Of a stretch of DNA of 64,000 nucleotides, positions 40,766 through 52,805 are shown piece by piece. The position numbers and the translations under genes were made by a program. The notes beneath the pieces are model-generated. The model saw only the letters and a program-made list of their open reading frames with translations, made no database searches and was not told the DNA's origin. The stretch is from Naematelia aurantialba (lineage: Eukaryota; Basidiomycota; Tremellomycetes; Tremellales; Naemateliaceae), in contig JAKFAO010000002.1 of NCBI GenBank assembly GCA_021527695.1, forward strand, positions 248,001 through 312,000, written 5' to 3'. Every line of letters starts with the position of its first letter. Position 1 is the stretch's first letter.

Positions 40766-42822
40766 ATGTCGCTGAGCGGCAGAGCTGTCAGGAAATGCGT
40801 CTGTCCGCGAGCCGGATTGTCACGGCTTCCTGTACGTGAAAGGCGGCCACTGCCTCGGGCAACAACGTCGCTGTTCCGGAGAGCAACGCACAGCCGTGCG
40901 ACTGAGACCCCGCATTCCCCTTCGAGCAAGATATGTGCCGTGCCATTCGGGGTGACGCCTGAAGCAGCCACAGAGCGTCTATATGACGCTGGCCTCGTTG
41001 CTACTGGTAAGCACCTGTACCGTTGTTTCCACCTTGGACGCTGATGTATCATTCAGCACAACTGGGAAACGTGTTGCTGGGCGGCCTGCATCCATTTCTT
41101 GGACGATGGATTTCCGGTCCGGCTCGCAGCCTTGGCCTCGGCGAAGGCCTGACACTCAACGAGATGAGGGCCGTGTATTATCCCATCTGGCGATGCGACG
41201 CGGTCTTTGAGGGGGAGTTGGCCAATGAGACCCTGTTCAATGAGAAGAGACTGAAGAGGACGAGGGCTTGGCTTGGCGTGGAGAATGGATATGTTCCCGG
41301 TGAGCCTTGCTGTACATCTACCGAGCCGCCGCCGAGCTGGGTCCGCTGATTTGAGCGTGATAGGAAACCCATTCGAGCCGCTGAGCTATCTGAGTTTTGC
41401 GGTCCCAGAACTTCCAGACCATCTACGGCAGTATGACCCTGCTACGGATCTCCAGCAGCTGGGCGACGGATACGACATCGTCCCTATCCCGTTCACCGTG
41501 ACGCCCTTCGACCTGATTAAGAAGATCCGAGAGGATGCTGGCGATTTCCGCATCTGGGAGGGCTTGGCGGTGATGCAGGATCGGTGGATTGAGAAGATGG
41601 TGCGCTGTCGTCTTGCTGATAGCGATGCCGGCTGACCAGACGACAGCTTGTCTGTTATCCTGTCATGTTCCCTCTATACATAGCCGACTTTTCATACCAA
41701 GAGTCGGAGGACCAAACCACGCGTTTTCAGCTGATCATGGACGCGCAACATACAAAAGTCCGCGGGCCCCTTCTTTTCCATCTGGCACCAGCTGATCCCC
41801 CGCCTCCAGTTGCGGTCATGCCGGGTGTCCGTCCCCACCCCGGACATGCTAGTCGAGCTGTGAGTCATTGTCCTTGTAATGCATGGCGCTTGCTCGATAC
41901 TTCGGACTTTCTGACTCGATAGGGGGCGAGCACGTAAATACTATTGCAATCCAGTCCCCTTTCTCCCCCCCAGACAAGTCTCATTCCACTCGGCCATGAT
42001 CAAGCCGTCGACCGTACCCACTCGTAGCGCTGAGCCGATCCCCATGCGAACGCGTTGGCCGCCAGATGGCAATGTCATCTCAAACGCATTCGACGACTAC
42101 ATGTCGCCTGCACCGCAGCCTGACACGATGGAACCGTCGCCGCTCGTCGATGCGCACCGCAGGTTTGCCCATCCGGACGGGATAGACTGGACAGATCCGC
42201 GGATACAGAGCTGGTCAGACGCGACGCATCTTGAAAATGTGCAATATCTCAGGGAGGTGCTCCATTATGGCGAAGGGATGTGTGCCATGCAGGTGAGCGC
42301 GATAGTCGTCTCGGTTGCGTTTGTTCTTGGCTCCTGTGGCGTCTGGTGTGAAGAGGGAATCAAGGGCAAGGGCAACACGAGGAGAAGAGTATTGGCCAGA
42401 GACTAGAGGGTAACTAGCAAAGAGCAAAGAGTAAACGCATGGGGCAAAGGCAGCACGGCGAACGAGGAACGGAAAACGAAGGAGGGAGAGCAACGCTGAC
42501 ACGACCGCGGTAGACCATGGACTCTGGCGCACCTGCCAAAGGCTTCGCCTTCGAGATCGACAACACCACTGGCAAGCGCCGTCTCCGCCGGCAAGACAAG
42601 GACCAGGTCAAGCAGCTCATCGGGGCCGAAATGGCAGCCCACCAGCGGGCGCTGGACGAGCGCGCGCCGGCCTGGTTGAGGCAGTACAACGAGTCGCAGT
42701 CGCAGTCGCGCGCGCGCGCGCAGGCGCAGGAGGCGTTGACGGCGGAGATTGGGGGGGAGACGCCTCGCGCAACACAGGGCAAGGCGCCGTCCAGGTCACC
42801 CGGCCAGAGCAGGCCCAGGTGA
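40766..42822 (+). CDS. Conserved-looking fungal protein, probably mitochondrial
   Basis: Start ATG 40766 (MSLSGRAVRKCVCPRAGLSRLPVRERR), an Arg-rich, acid-free leader typical of mitochondrial import. Exons: about 40766-41007, 41056-41299, 41364-41599, 41649-about 41855, one from about 41980 to 42291, and 42513-42822. The core has AQLGNVLLGGLHPFLGRW, NEMRAVYYPIWRCDAVFEGEL, NPFEPLSYLSFAVPELPDHL, KMLVCYPVMFPLYIADFSY and TTRFQLIMDAQHTK, then a disordered, charged C-terminus (KRRLRRQDKDQVKQLIGAEM). The YYPIW and CYPV-PLYIA blocks look like conserved motifs of a fungal family of unknown function. I cannot name it. The join near 41860-41975 is uncertain. Confidence 0.65.
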
Positions 42823-42828
42823 TATCTC

Positions 42829-43050
42829 CACTTGATGCATGATGCATGATGCATGGCGCAATGAAGGTTGCACTCGTGATGCGTGTTACGATGCATGGTG
42901 CACGGTGCAGGCTACACGGTGCATGGTACACGGTACACGGTGCAGACTGCAAGGCAAGGCGCACGGTACATGTGCATGGTACACGGCACAGGGTACATGT
43001 GCATGGTGCGTGTAGGACGCAGGATGGGATGTGTGACACAGAAGCAACGC
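42829..43050. repeat. Degenerate GCATGGTACACG-type repeat
   Basis: Begins with three tandem TGATGCA units at 42834, then many imperfect copies of GCAYGGTRCACG in variable spacing to about 43015. Lies between two convergent genes and codes for nothing obvious. Its self-complementary GCATG/CATGC and GTAC cores could form weak hairpins. Confidence 0.7.
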
Positions 43051-43268
43051 ACCGCACTCTTATACACACATGCACTCGCACTGCTTGGCATCACGTCATC
43101 ACAAGTATTATTGTATCAAACGACTCTGCTACACCTTGAAGGATAGCAATCACCGCCCCATCCACCAAGATTACACGTAGACCGCCGCGTCCTCTCCTCT
43201 GTATCCGCCTCTAGCGACACACGGCAACTCGGGCAACGCCTGTTTCTCATATGAATACTCTAAAAGCC

Positions 43269-46200
43269 TCAGTCATCCGCAAAGATGTGGTCCACGTCCG
43301 CCCAATGCGTCTCGGGCGCCTTTTCCCGCTCCGACCAAAACTTGACCTCGCCGTCCTCTGTTCTCTTAGGCGCCCACAGCCGCTCGCCGCAATCTGGGTC
43401 CGTGGTAGCTTCGAACCACCGCGATTCGTGTGGTGGCAGCTTTCCTTCCGCGCGGAGTTTGCGCGTGATTCGCTGCATCTCCTCGTTGGCCGTCTTGAGT
43501 CTACACACAGTCAGCGAAACAATCTCGGTTGTTTCCAACGGAACTTGGATCCTGGTTGCAGAGGTTCGTTCTTTCGTTTGAATGAGATCTTGGCCCCGAT
43601 GGGATTCGTTTCAATGGTATCGTGGCCCGGATGGGGACTGAACTCGCACTTACGCCTGTGCACGATCGTATTCTGCATTCTCGAATGCCCTTTGATCCGT
43701 CCGCAATCGACAGTCCGTGGGACATAGATAATCCCTCAATCCTTGGGGTATATCATTCTGCCTCGTCAGCTTCTGCTAGGCTTATCATGTCAGGGCAGCA
43801 AGCTGACCAGTGTAACGGCATAGGGCGTCAGGTTGAATGGTGCTTTGGGTTTCTCGCTGTTACGCCAGAGCAGCATGTATTCCTTTTGTGATTCTTTGAA
43901 CTGCGTGTCGGCCTCGAGTGGTGCTGATCCCGTTCCGGCTTTGCGGGCCACAAGCTGAGTATCCCAACCTGTCACGAATCAGCACAATATATCGTCACGA
44001 ATACAACGAAAGGACACCTACGCCCAGCAATGTCCCACGCTGTGTTACCCGCAGCGTCCGTGACCGAGCCCTTGATCTCGAAGGCGTCTTTGCCTCGCCA
44101 ACCACGGGGCTTGAATGTGAGCGTGCACGTCTCACCAGTGCGGTGGTTCGCTACAGGAGTCAGAACGATCCTTACTCAGTAACTCATAGCAGACACTCAC
44201 TAACGACCAGATCACCGTAGTGATCGATGATGGGGTTCCCCATGATGAAGTTTGAGACATTCGTAGTGACCTTCTTCCACCTAAATTGCGTCAGATTTCG
44301 AGCTCGACCACATCACACATGCACCCCCAAATTTAGCCCAACAGACCATGCACCGCCGAAGAAGCACACCAAGACATGCACCATACATTCTAGACTTACG
44401 AGTAATGTTCAATGACCAAACCCTCGCCGTACTCTGGCCCTGCATCGGGGTATCCTGGAGCCTTGGCCCAAGCTTTCGGTATAATCAACTCGGCATGCGC
44501 AATACCCGTCGGCCGGATCTCGAAGCTCCGGCCCTGGAACTTGTTTTGCGCGTCAACCTCGCCAAAATACTTCCACGAGGGTGCCTCGCAATAACACGCA
44601 GATATAGGCTACACAAATCAGCATACCCCACACAACGGGCGATCCCGGCACTTACCGGATGATGGGAGACTTGCTCAGAGATGTACCTGTACCGATTTGG
44701 CACGGCGTACTCAAAGCTCTGCGACTAGCAGCGGGTTGAATGGCTTGGCGATACGGCTAATCGTTGACGAATAGTTTGACATGGCAAATGCACCGACAAA
44801 GGCGATCCGCTTGAGCGAATCTTCTTCAGAAGCAGCGACTGTCAGACAAGCATCGTATTCCATATCTTCGGCTACAGGAGGTCAGCGAAGGATTCACAAG
44901 ACAAGGGCCGACTTTACCCATTCGCTGCAACATCGAGGTGCACTCGTTGAAGGCGACAGGGAAGGAGATCTTGGTGAGATCCTTTCCAACGGACGACTTG
45001 AGGATACTCCATACTGTGTTTTGTAAGTCGTCGTCTTCCATTTACGGCAGTAGTCCGATGAGGGGGCAGGAAGTGAGAGCACGATGTGGCCCACGATCAG
45101 ACCTAGCCAGGGAGCACCAGAGGAAAGGACAAGGGCACTGAGTGCGTAGGGTAGTGAGAGCAGGACAACAGGCAACGATGGACACAGTAATGGGCCACTT
45201 ACGAGACACGGACGGTCGCTTATCATCGTCGATGGGCAACTTGCTCCTGACATGGTTATACGGTTCCAAGCTCTTCCTCGCCAGCATCTCCTTGATCGTA
45301 CCCCTCTTCGGAGCGACCGCCTCCTTTTCAAACACAGGCGGTGGTCGATCGCCCAGAGGAGTACCTGGTCGATGATTGTCCGGATGCGCAATCGATTCGT
45401 ACAGCTTCATATTTGGAATCGTATTTGCCTCGATAGCGTCAAAGAACTCGTCGTCTCCGTCTTCCGAGTCAGATCCAGCCCCCGCGGCCACAACGGCATC
45501 GTGGACTTCCTGGATATTCGTGATCGAAGCGCGGTTGAAGCCTGGCGATGAGAGCGGAGCAGCAAGTGACCCGATCGACATGGTTAGTATTCCTGTTCCC
45601 GATGTGGCCGAAGTAGGGACATCGAGAGTCCCTGCCCCACTGCCTGTAGCTGAAGTGGGGGCCTCCACAGGGGCCGGCGAACTGGGAAGACTCGCACCGC
45701 CGCTCAAGCCCGCTAGAACACCACGGGCCTGGCGTAACGCCCTTCGTTTCTTTTCGTTATCTTGCGCTGCTTCTGTCAACTGCCGGTCCATGTCTGCCTG
45801 TTGTTGTGCGACAGTCAACATATTTTCTTCCCAAAGCCGCCGGGCCTCGACTTCACGCTGTATACGTCCGACTAGATACCTTTCGCGATCCTGAGACATG
45901 GTGTGCTGTTGGGAAGCCAGAGTCGCCAGCGTCGCCAAAGACGATCTGAGAGCTTCTTTAACAGCCTGTTGCCTCGACGGTGTTCGTGAGAGTGCTGGAC
46001 GTTGGGGAGAGCTCGTGGACGATGTTGGTGGAGTCACAACAGAATCGATGAGCTGTCGAGTGAGCTCAATTTGAGCTGTGATGTTGAGAATTCCCAGATC
46101 AAACGACGTTTCATGAGGAATGCCGTGTGTTGTTGTGGGCTGTTCCGTACTACCGAGAACGCTATCTTTGTCGGCAGCTTCGAGAAGCGAAAGATTCTCG

Positions 46201-48072
46201 TCGTCGTCATCATCATCCATCGTGTCCGTCCCCGCTGTGCCTGTAGGCGAGGGGGCTCGACGCTTGCTCGTGTCCACTGACTTGGGGGCAGCGGATCGTC
46301 CACTTAGTCCTGTCGGTGTGCGCGCCAGCTTGGGCTTTAGGAACTGGTCAGGCGAAGTCAACGAGCCGACATTCGCTGATGCCTTGTCTGAGTGGGTAGT
46401 ATTCAAGCTCGCACTGCGTGAAGGCACAACGCGACCGTCAGTAGCGGCAGTCTTGTTCTTGCTGTAATACGCGATGTTGAGCTTGATAGTCTGAACCCAT
46501 CGGGCTATCTCTGCTCGATGCGCTGACTTGACGATGAGTTTCGGCACCGAGGACGACACACGAGAGTGCACTTCGAAGCGAGTGCCGTCTGACGAGGGGT
46601 GCAGTGTAGCGACTGCCATGGCGATGGAACCGCGACAAGCAACTGTTTCATCCTCTCTCGTCCGGTCTACATTATCAGTCTCCAGATGAAGCTCTCCGTC
46701 GGTGGGGACGCACAATAGCTCAAGACACCATTTTCCAAGACAAACCATCTCGTTCTCCAGCCTATCCGGTAGTTGACCCATTTGCTAAGGAAGCCTCGGA
46801 GATCGGGCGGTCGTCCGTCGCCTTTTGATTGCACCAGGCTGTCCTGGTTGTTGACTATTCTTGCGTGAGCTTAAATATTCGGTACGTCCTGTGTTGGAGG
46901 TACTGACACTGTCGAAGAAAGACCCTGATCCGTTCATCTCCGCCTTTTTCGTTCTCCAGTACCCTTCTGCCCCTCCTATCCCGGACGAAGACATCGGCCC
47001 CCCGCTTAACAGCGAGTTCGACAAGCCCTAGATCTCGTCGCCTAACGTGGTCAGCTCAATCCTCAGTCGGTATCTAGTCGGCTCACTTTGCAGCTTCATG
47101 AAGCAAGCTTGTTCCGCTCTTCTCATCCAAGACATTGAGATTCAGGATCTCTGCCCTGCAACGGACATCAGCTGCACTCAGGATACGGCGCATTTTCATA
47201 GGCATACCTAGGTTGTTCTAAGAATTCAGTCATCCGCAAGCTCTCCTCGGCCGAACTCAAGGGACTCGCAATGTACCCAGCTAGCCTAGCAAGGTATCGC
47301 ATCTGAAACGCGCCGCGCGAATCTACCAGTCAAACCGGATTCCCATGGTCCAAGCTCACCCTCGATGACAGATGAGACCTCTCCATTCCCCGCGCACTCC
47401 AATGGAGTCCGACCTTGGTCATCGCGGGTCGTATCGTTGATGAGGGGGTGCGAAAGAAGGACTTGCGCTGCATCCGGACGCCTCAGTTCACACGCACGGC
47501 ATGCACGTGCTGGGGTACTCACCAGCATCAGCCCGCCCAATCTCGCTAGCGATGTGAAGTGGTGTGCTGAGTGTTCCTCGCTGTACGGGAAGGTTTGGAG
47601 AAGGGATATTCGGCGAGGACAGGATCAACGACAGAATCGGAACTACATATGTCGATATCAGGACGGTAGCACAGAGTTCTTCTTGTAATCTGACATACCT
47701 GAAGCGACCCTGACTGCCATTCCCAGCAGTCTACCTGCTTTCGAGAGGTCCTCCTGTCCTTCAACGGAGGAAGAGCTGGGCTGCAGCTCATCGAGGAACG
47801 GTTGTACTTGAGCCGGATCGTCCGAGCGGAGCGCTTCTAGTAGGCGGAAGTTGTACAACGCGGAGGAGGACGCCGTTTGAGAGGTAGCTATCGACAGCGC
47901 AGGGCTAGTGGAAAGCTCTAAGGCATTTCATCAGCCGGTGTCCTGTGTTTCAGGAGATCGGCAGTAAGAGTATGATGTATGATCGTATGATCGTATAGGG
48001 AGACTTGGACCCACTGGACGTGTCTGGGCCGCCGGACCCTTGCCGACTAGGTATCGGAGCCGGGACGCTCAT
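43269..48072 (-). CDS. Oxysterol-binding protein of the Osh1 type (ankyrin, PH, OSBP domains)
   Basis: Lipid-transfer protein that exchanges sterol and PI4P at ER contact sites. Probable start ATG 48072 ([15 protein letters not shown]). Ankyrin repeats lie at about 47860-47290 ([36 protein letters not shown]). The PH domain spans exons at about 47024-46430 (EGYWRTKK..., [32 protein letters not shown]). A long disordered and coiled-coil linker holds a FFAT-like acidic motif ([10 protein letters not shown]). The OSBP domain begins at about 45030 ([21 protein letters not shown]) and contains the signature EQVSHHPPISACY, split by an intron at about 44661-44611, then [23 protein letters not shown], a closing [16 protein letters not shown] and stop at 43269. 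Domain order matches Osh1/Swh1. Confidence 0.93.
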
Positions 48073-48506
48073 GGCAGCTGAGGTGCTTTATGACTGGGTA
48101 GATCCCTCTTCCCGTGTATTTGAGTTGCTGCCAACAGGCGGTAGTGGTAATATGACAGATGTCACAGAGCTACGACAAGGGGAGTCGCTGCCTGACGAGG
48201 GAACGAGGGAACGCAGAGGCGCGGCACTGACGAACCAAAGAGTGGAGTCTGGAGACTCCACTCTCTTTATCAACTTCACCGGTCATGGCCAACACCACCA
48301 AGTTATGCCACGTCATCGTCAGTTTCAGAAATCTCATCCCATCGCCCCCGTTTGACCGAGTCGAATAGCGCTACGCAACAGTCAAAAAGTGTATGCTCCG
48401 GGGTTGCTTGCTCACTACAAGTATCTATAGAACAAGACTACTATCACAAAGTCTCCCAAGACACCGGCAACTTGTTTATCCAACGACGATCAGTCGAGCA
48501 TTCACC
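48073..48506. promoter_or_regulatory. Divergent promoter region between the Osh gene and KRS1
   Basis: 434 bp between divergent start codons. An inverted repeat, GAGTGGAGTCTGGAGACTCCACTC, lies near 48239-48262 (arms of about 11 bases around CTGG) and could be a regulatory or structural element. Confidence 0.5.
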
Positions 48507-50661
48507 ATGTCGACGCCTGATGCCGCTTTGCACAAGGATGAAGTGACTGGAGAGATGGTATCTAAGTCGTCAGTTGCCGAGCTTTCTTCTATATTCGACC
48601 CAGAAACCTTTAATAGGGAATGGAGCTGATGCGATTGTGGATTAGTGAGCTCAAGCGACGCCAAAAGGAGCGAGAGCGAGCTGCTACCAAGGCGAAGAAG
48701 GCTGCTGAAGCTCCTGCTCAACCAGCCAAGGAGAAAGCCGGGCCTTCAGCGGCTGAAGCAGAGTCAGAGCTTGATGCGCATGTAAGCTGGATCCCCTGTC
48801 CTCTACGCTGTCGGGTCAGACTCTGACAGCTTTGCTAGGCATTCTACGAGCTACGCTACAATGCTATCAAGAAGCTCAAGGAGACAAAGCAGCCCAACCC
48901 ATACCCCCACAAGTTCCACGTGACGAGCTCCATCCCTAGATACGTAAAGCAATGGGGCGAAGAGGGCAAAGTGGAGAATGGTGCGACCCTGACCCAGGTC
49001 CAGCCGGTACGTACTGCTCACGTTTATCTTCGCCCTTGGCTGAGCGGTTGATAGATATCCCTGGCTGGTCGTGTGGTCAGTATCCGTGCTTCGAGCTCCA
49101 AGCTACGCTTCTACGACCTGCGCGCAGACGGACAGAAAGTGCAGGTCTTGGCTCAGGCTCAGTAAGCCTCTGTCACAGCTTGGGTTAAAGAGGTGATTGA
49201 CTTTTTCTAGAAACGCAGCATCTTTGGAAGCCTTCCTCTCTTCCCACGACCTGATCCGTCGAGGCGACATTATCGGCGTCACAGGTCTTCCATCGCGAAC
49301 CAAGATGGGCGAACTATCGATTGCCGTGTCGGAGATACAGCTGCTCTCCCCGTGTTTGCACCAGTTGCCAGGACGGGAGGGTCTGGTCGACCAGGAGACT
49401 CGGTACCGCAAGCGATATCTAGACTTGATCATGAACCAGTCGACGCGCGATGTGTTTATCACGCGTTCCAAGGTGGTCAACTACATCAGGCGGTATCTTG
49501 ACGACCTTGGATTCCTGGAAGTGAGTCGCTTTATTTTCTGCCCCCAACTCGTATAGCTCAATGGAGGCTAATGTGCCGATCAGGTCGAGACACCGATGAT
49601 GTCTATGATCGCTGGCGGAGCCACTGCCAAGCCATTCGTGACTCACCATAACGACCTGAAGCTCGACCTGTTTATGCGTATCGCGCCTGAACTCTATCTG
49701 AAGGAACTCGTGGTCGGCGGCCTCGACCGGGTGTTTGAGATTGGACGCGTCTTTCGGAACGAGCAGATCGACATGACTCACAACCCCGAATTCAGCATTT
49801 GCGAATTCTACATGGCCTATGCGGACATGTACGATATCATGGAAATGACAGAGGAGATGATTTCCGGGTTGGTCAAGCGCCTGACCGGCGGGACCAAGGT
49901 CAAATTCCACCCCAAGGGCAAGGGTGAGGGCATGCCGGTGTACGAAATGGACTTCCAGACGCCGTGGAAGAGATTCGACATGATTGGCGAGCTGGAGAAG
50001 CAGCTCGATGTCACTTTCCCTCCTGGCGAGACCCTGCATGACGAGAATGCCAACAAGTTTTTGCGGGATCTGTGTGAGAAGGTGAGTTTACCGACTTTGA
50101 CACTAGGGATGCTGGGTGTGTCTTCATGAGCTTGATCTGACGCGATGGCTTTAGCACAACGTGGACTGTGCTGAGCCCAAGACGAACGCGCGGTTGCTGG
50201 ACAAGCTGGTTGGCGAATACATTGAGAATCAATGTATTAACCCATCATTCATCGTCGGCCACCCGCAAGTCATGTCTCCTCTGGCAAAGTACCACCGATC
50301 CCGCCCCGGGTTGTGCGAGCGCTTCGAGGCATTCATGTGTACCAAGGAGATCTGCAACGCGTATACCGAGCTCAATGATCCCTTTGAACAACGGGAGCGG
50401 TTTGTCGAGCAAACCCGCCAGAAGGATCAAGGCGACGACGAGGCGCAAGGTGTAGACGAGACTTTCCTCGATGCGCTCGAGTACGGCCTCCCGCCAACGG
50501 GTGGATGGGGGTTGGGCATCGATAGGCTGGTCATGTTCCTCACGGATTCGGCGAATATCAAGGAGGTTCTGCTCTTCCCTGCCATGCGGCCGGTGGTGGC
50601 GAATTCTCAGGAGCCCGTGGCGCCTGCCATCACGGCGACCGAGGCTGCCAAGCAGGCATAG
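48507..50661 (+). CDS. KRS1: Cytoplasmic lysyl-tRNA synthetase
   Basis: Class II synthetase charging tRNA-Lys. ATG 48507 ([19 protein letters not shown]) joins over an intron to [22 protein letters not shown], the basic N-terminal extension of fungal and animal KRS. The OB-fold anticodon domain has [26 protein letters not shown] and [22 protein letters not shown]. The catalytic core has motif 1 ([21 protein letters not shown]), motif 2 ([20 protein letters not shown]) and motif 3 ([15 protein letters not shown]). The C-terminal [13 protein letters not shown] is diagnostic of lysyl enzymes. Seven exons; ends at TAG 50659-50661. No organelle signal is visible, so the cytosolic form is likely. 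Confidence 0.96.
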
Positions 50662-50942
50662 GGAGGATTGCATTGTGGATAGGCCATGCCGTCGTCACTC
50701 TACATGCATGCATGCATTATACGCTCAAAGCCACAGCATAGCCACGACAATGAGCGATGCCTGTCGTAGCTTCTTGTGCTCGGCATTATGGTATGTTAAA
50801 AATGCCGCCGTTGTGGCATTTCTCCCCTCGCTGCGCCTTTATCCGCTCTCCAAACAAAACGCTCGCTTTCGCCGTCTCTTCTTCAATCCCCCCTCTTCTG
50901 CGGTTCTCCCCCTCCACTCTGCAGGTCCACAACCACGGCTCC

Positions 50943-52805
50943 ATGTCACAACCACTCAACCTGCACGACGCAGCGCGGGTCGAGTTCCCCATCGACCCCA
51001 ACCTGCAGGACGACGATGATGGTCTCTTCTTGCCTGAAGACCCGGACCCAGATGCAGATGCAGACCACGACGCGGCGCAGCTGCCGCCGCATCCTACGCA
51101 GGCCGACTTCGACGCGGTGGAAGCCATCACGGCGAGTCTCAAGCAGGCCAACGAGGCATCCATCGTGGGCGTCGGTGGCGTCGGTGTGGGCCGCATAGTA
51201 GCTGGCGTCGGTGTCGGTGGGATACCTATGATACCTGGGGACGGGGACGGGGTGGTGGGGGATCCACACCATGTGATCCAAGATCCGCGGCCACTGATCG
51301 CCCCATTCGTCAAGCCGCAGAGGGCGGAGGACTCGCCCCATCCAGAGCATATCACGTTCTCGTCACGGGTGTTGTTTGAGGCGTGGATCAAAGGCGAGGA
51401 TAGCTGGTGCCATTTTGTGCAGAGAAGGACGACGACACCGGATAAACGCAGTGTGGAGAGGATGCGCGCGAGAGAACGGGCACATGAGCGAGCGCTGGCG
51501 AGTGAGTACATCTCCTCGATATTGAGTTGTAGAATTTGGTCCATGTGTTTCCTGGTATCAGCCAGGTTGGGCATACGATTGAGAAGGGCAAATGGCAGTA
51601 GAAACACAAGTAGCAGAGTATGGCTGACGCTAGGAGATTTACCGCCGGAAGAAGCTGCCTCGGCTCCGCCATTGAAGAAACGACGCCGCGGTCGCACGTC
51701 CAGCATTGCCGAGAAGATCACATTCACGTGCCACCATGCAGGGAGTTATCAGCCGCAACATAATGCCGAGTTGCCAAAAGAAAAGTTGCGGATGAATACG
51801 AAGAAGACGGTCAAGTGCGGCTGTCAAGCGCGGATCGTGTTTACCGAGATGAATGAAGGGGATTGCAAGGTGTTGTATTACTGGCAACATCAGGGTCATG
51901 GTGAGTCGCAAACCTTCGTGACTCCCATGCATCAGCCGCTGACGATGGTAGATCCATTCGCCGAGGACGAGTGGGATACTGGCAAGCTGCCACGGGTAGT
52001 CGATGACTGGTTGATGGACATGATTGCCAAGGGAAAGGACCTGTCAGAGATCAAATCCATGTTGACCATCACCGAAGAAGAGAAACAGCAGGTCAGTGCT
52101 GCATATTGGCATGGCCACCGAGCTCGAGCTGATGCACCGCAGCTCATGGACAAGGTCATCAACGATCCCAACTCGCTTGATCCATACGCGCCCCCGCCGC
52201 TGGCGTTCCATCTCAAGATCAACTATCCAGACATCTACAACCGGTACCGGAAAGTCAAGGGTCCCATCAAAGCGACCAAGGTGCTCAAGAGCAAGAAGCG
52301 CGCAAAATTCAACCACGAGGACGAGCTCACTCCGTTATCCACATCCGACGGGGCACACAACGGCGTCGGCGTTGGCGTTCTGGATTCGGGAACTCCTGAT
52401 CCCCATTCAACGCTGCATGCGTCCCAGCCATCGCAGATTGACGTGAATATGGACCCAGCCCTGCGTTTGGCATTACCAACTGCGGAATCACATGGCGTGG
52501 CGCACCAGTTCCTCGAAGAACAGCACGATGGCCATGGCCATGACACGCATGCCGAGCACGTGCACGAGCATCACGAGGTCGAAGAAGACGGCATGCCGAT
52601 GCCAATGACGGACGAGCAGATCAACGAGGGTTTCGCGCAGCTCGCCCAGGAGGGCCACTCGGATCTCGCCCAGGCTCTGCTGAGGCTGCCTAGAGGGGCG
52701 ATCGATAGTGATGGCGATGAGGTGCAGATCCCAGAGGAGATGCTGAGGATGGCAGGGATCGGCGAGGGCGTTGGTGGGGAGACGTGGAGCTTTGACCATG
52801 AGTAG
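50943..52805 (+). CDS. Putative DNA-binding protein with a FAR1/WRKY-GCM1-like zinc finger
   Basis: The open frame begins upstream at 50757, but the ATG at 50943 (MSQPLNLHDAARVEFPID) is the likelier start. Order: acidic segment (DPDPDADADHD), Gly/Val repeat, a core containing ITFSSRVLFEAWIKGEDSWCHFVQRRTTTPDKRSV in broken form, a basic segment (KKRRRGRTS), then a Cys/His array: FTCHHAGSYQ, KKTVKCGCQARIVF and LYYWQHQGH. The C...CxC...HxH spacing and the split core resemble FAR1-type WRKY-GCM1 zinc fingers found in regulators and in MULE transposases. No transposase catalytic domain follows; the rest is His/Asp-rich with DLSEIKSMLTITEEEKQQV. A host transcription regulator is the best guess. A probable in-frame intron lies at 51502-51633. 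Confidence 0.6.
   Translation: MSQPLNLHDAARVEFPIDPNLQDDDDGLFLPEDPDPDADADHDAAQLPPHPTQADFDAVEAITASLKQANEASIVGVGGVGVGRIVAGVGVGGIPMIPGDGDGVVGDPHHVIQDPRPLIAPFVKPQRAEDSPHPEHITFSSRVLFEAWIKGEDSWCHFVQRRTTTPDKRSVERMRARERAHERALASEYISSILSCRIWSMCFLVSARLGIRLRRANGSRNTSSRVWLTLGDLPPEEAASAPPLKKRRRGRTSSIAEKITFTCHHAGSYQPQHNAELPKEKLRMNTKKTVKCGCQARIVFTEMNEGDCKVLYYWQHQGHGESQTFVTPMHQPLTMVDPFAEDEWDTGKLPRVVDDWLMDMIAKGKDLSEIKSMLTITEEEKQQVSAAYWHGHRARADAPQLMDKVINDPNSLDPYAPPPLAFHLKINYPDIYNRYRKVKGPIKATKVLKSKKRAKFNHEDELTPLSTSDGAHNGVGVGVLDSGTPDPHSTLHASQPSQIDVNMDPALRLALPTAESHGVAHQFLEEQHDGHGHDTHAEHVHEHHEVEEDGMPMPMTDEQINEGFAQLAQEGHSDLAQALLRLPRGAIDSDGDEVQIPEEMLRMAGIGEGVGGETWSFDHE
51502..51633 (+). other. Probable in-frame, stop-free intron
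   Basis: Starts GTGAGTACAT and ends GGCTGACGCTAG, with a CTGAC branch-like site 3' proximal. It is 132 nt, a multiple of three, and without a stop, so spliced and unspliced messages both encode protein, differing by 44 residues (SEYISSIL...). Confidence 0.65.

Noticed and set aside
50757..50942. N-terminal extension of the zinc-finger gene
   Set aside because: The 62 extra residues are hydrophobic/basic and lie in a pyrimidine-rich promoter-like stretch. The ATG at 50943 follows a CTCC-rich leader and begins the acidic domain, so the upstream part is probably 5' leader.
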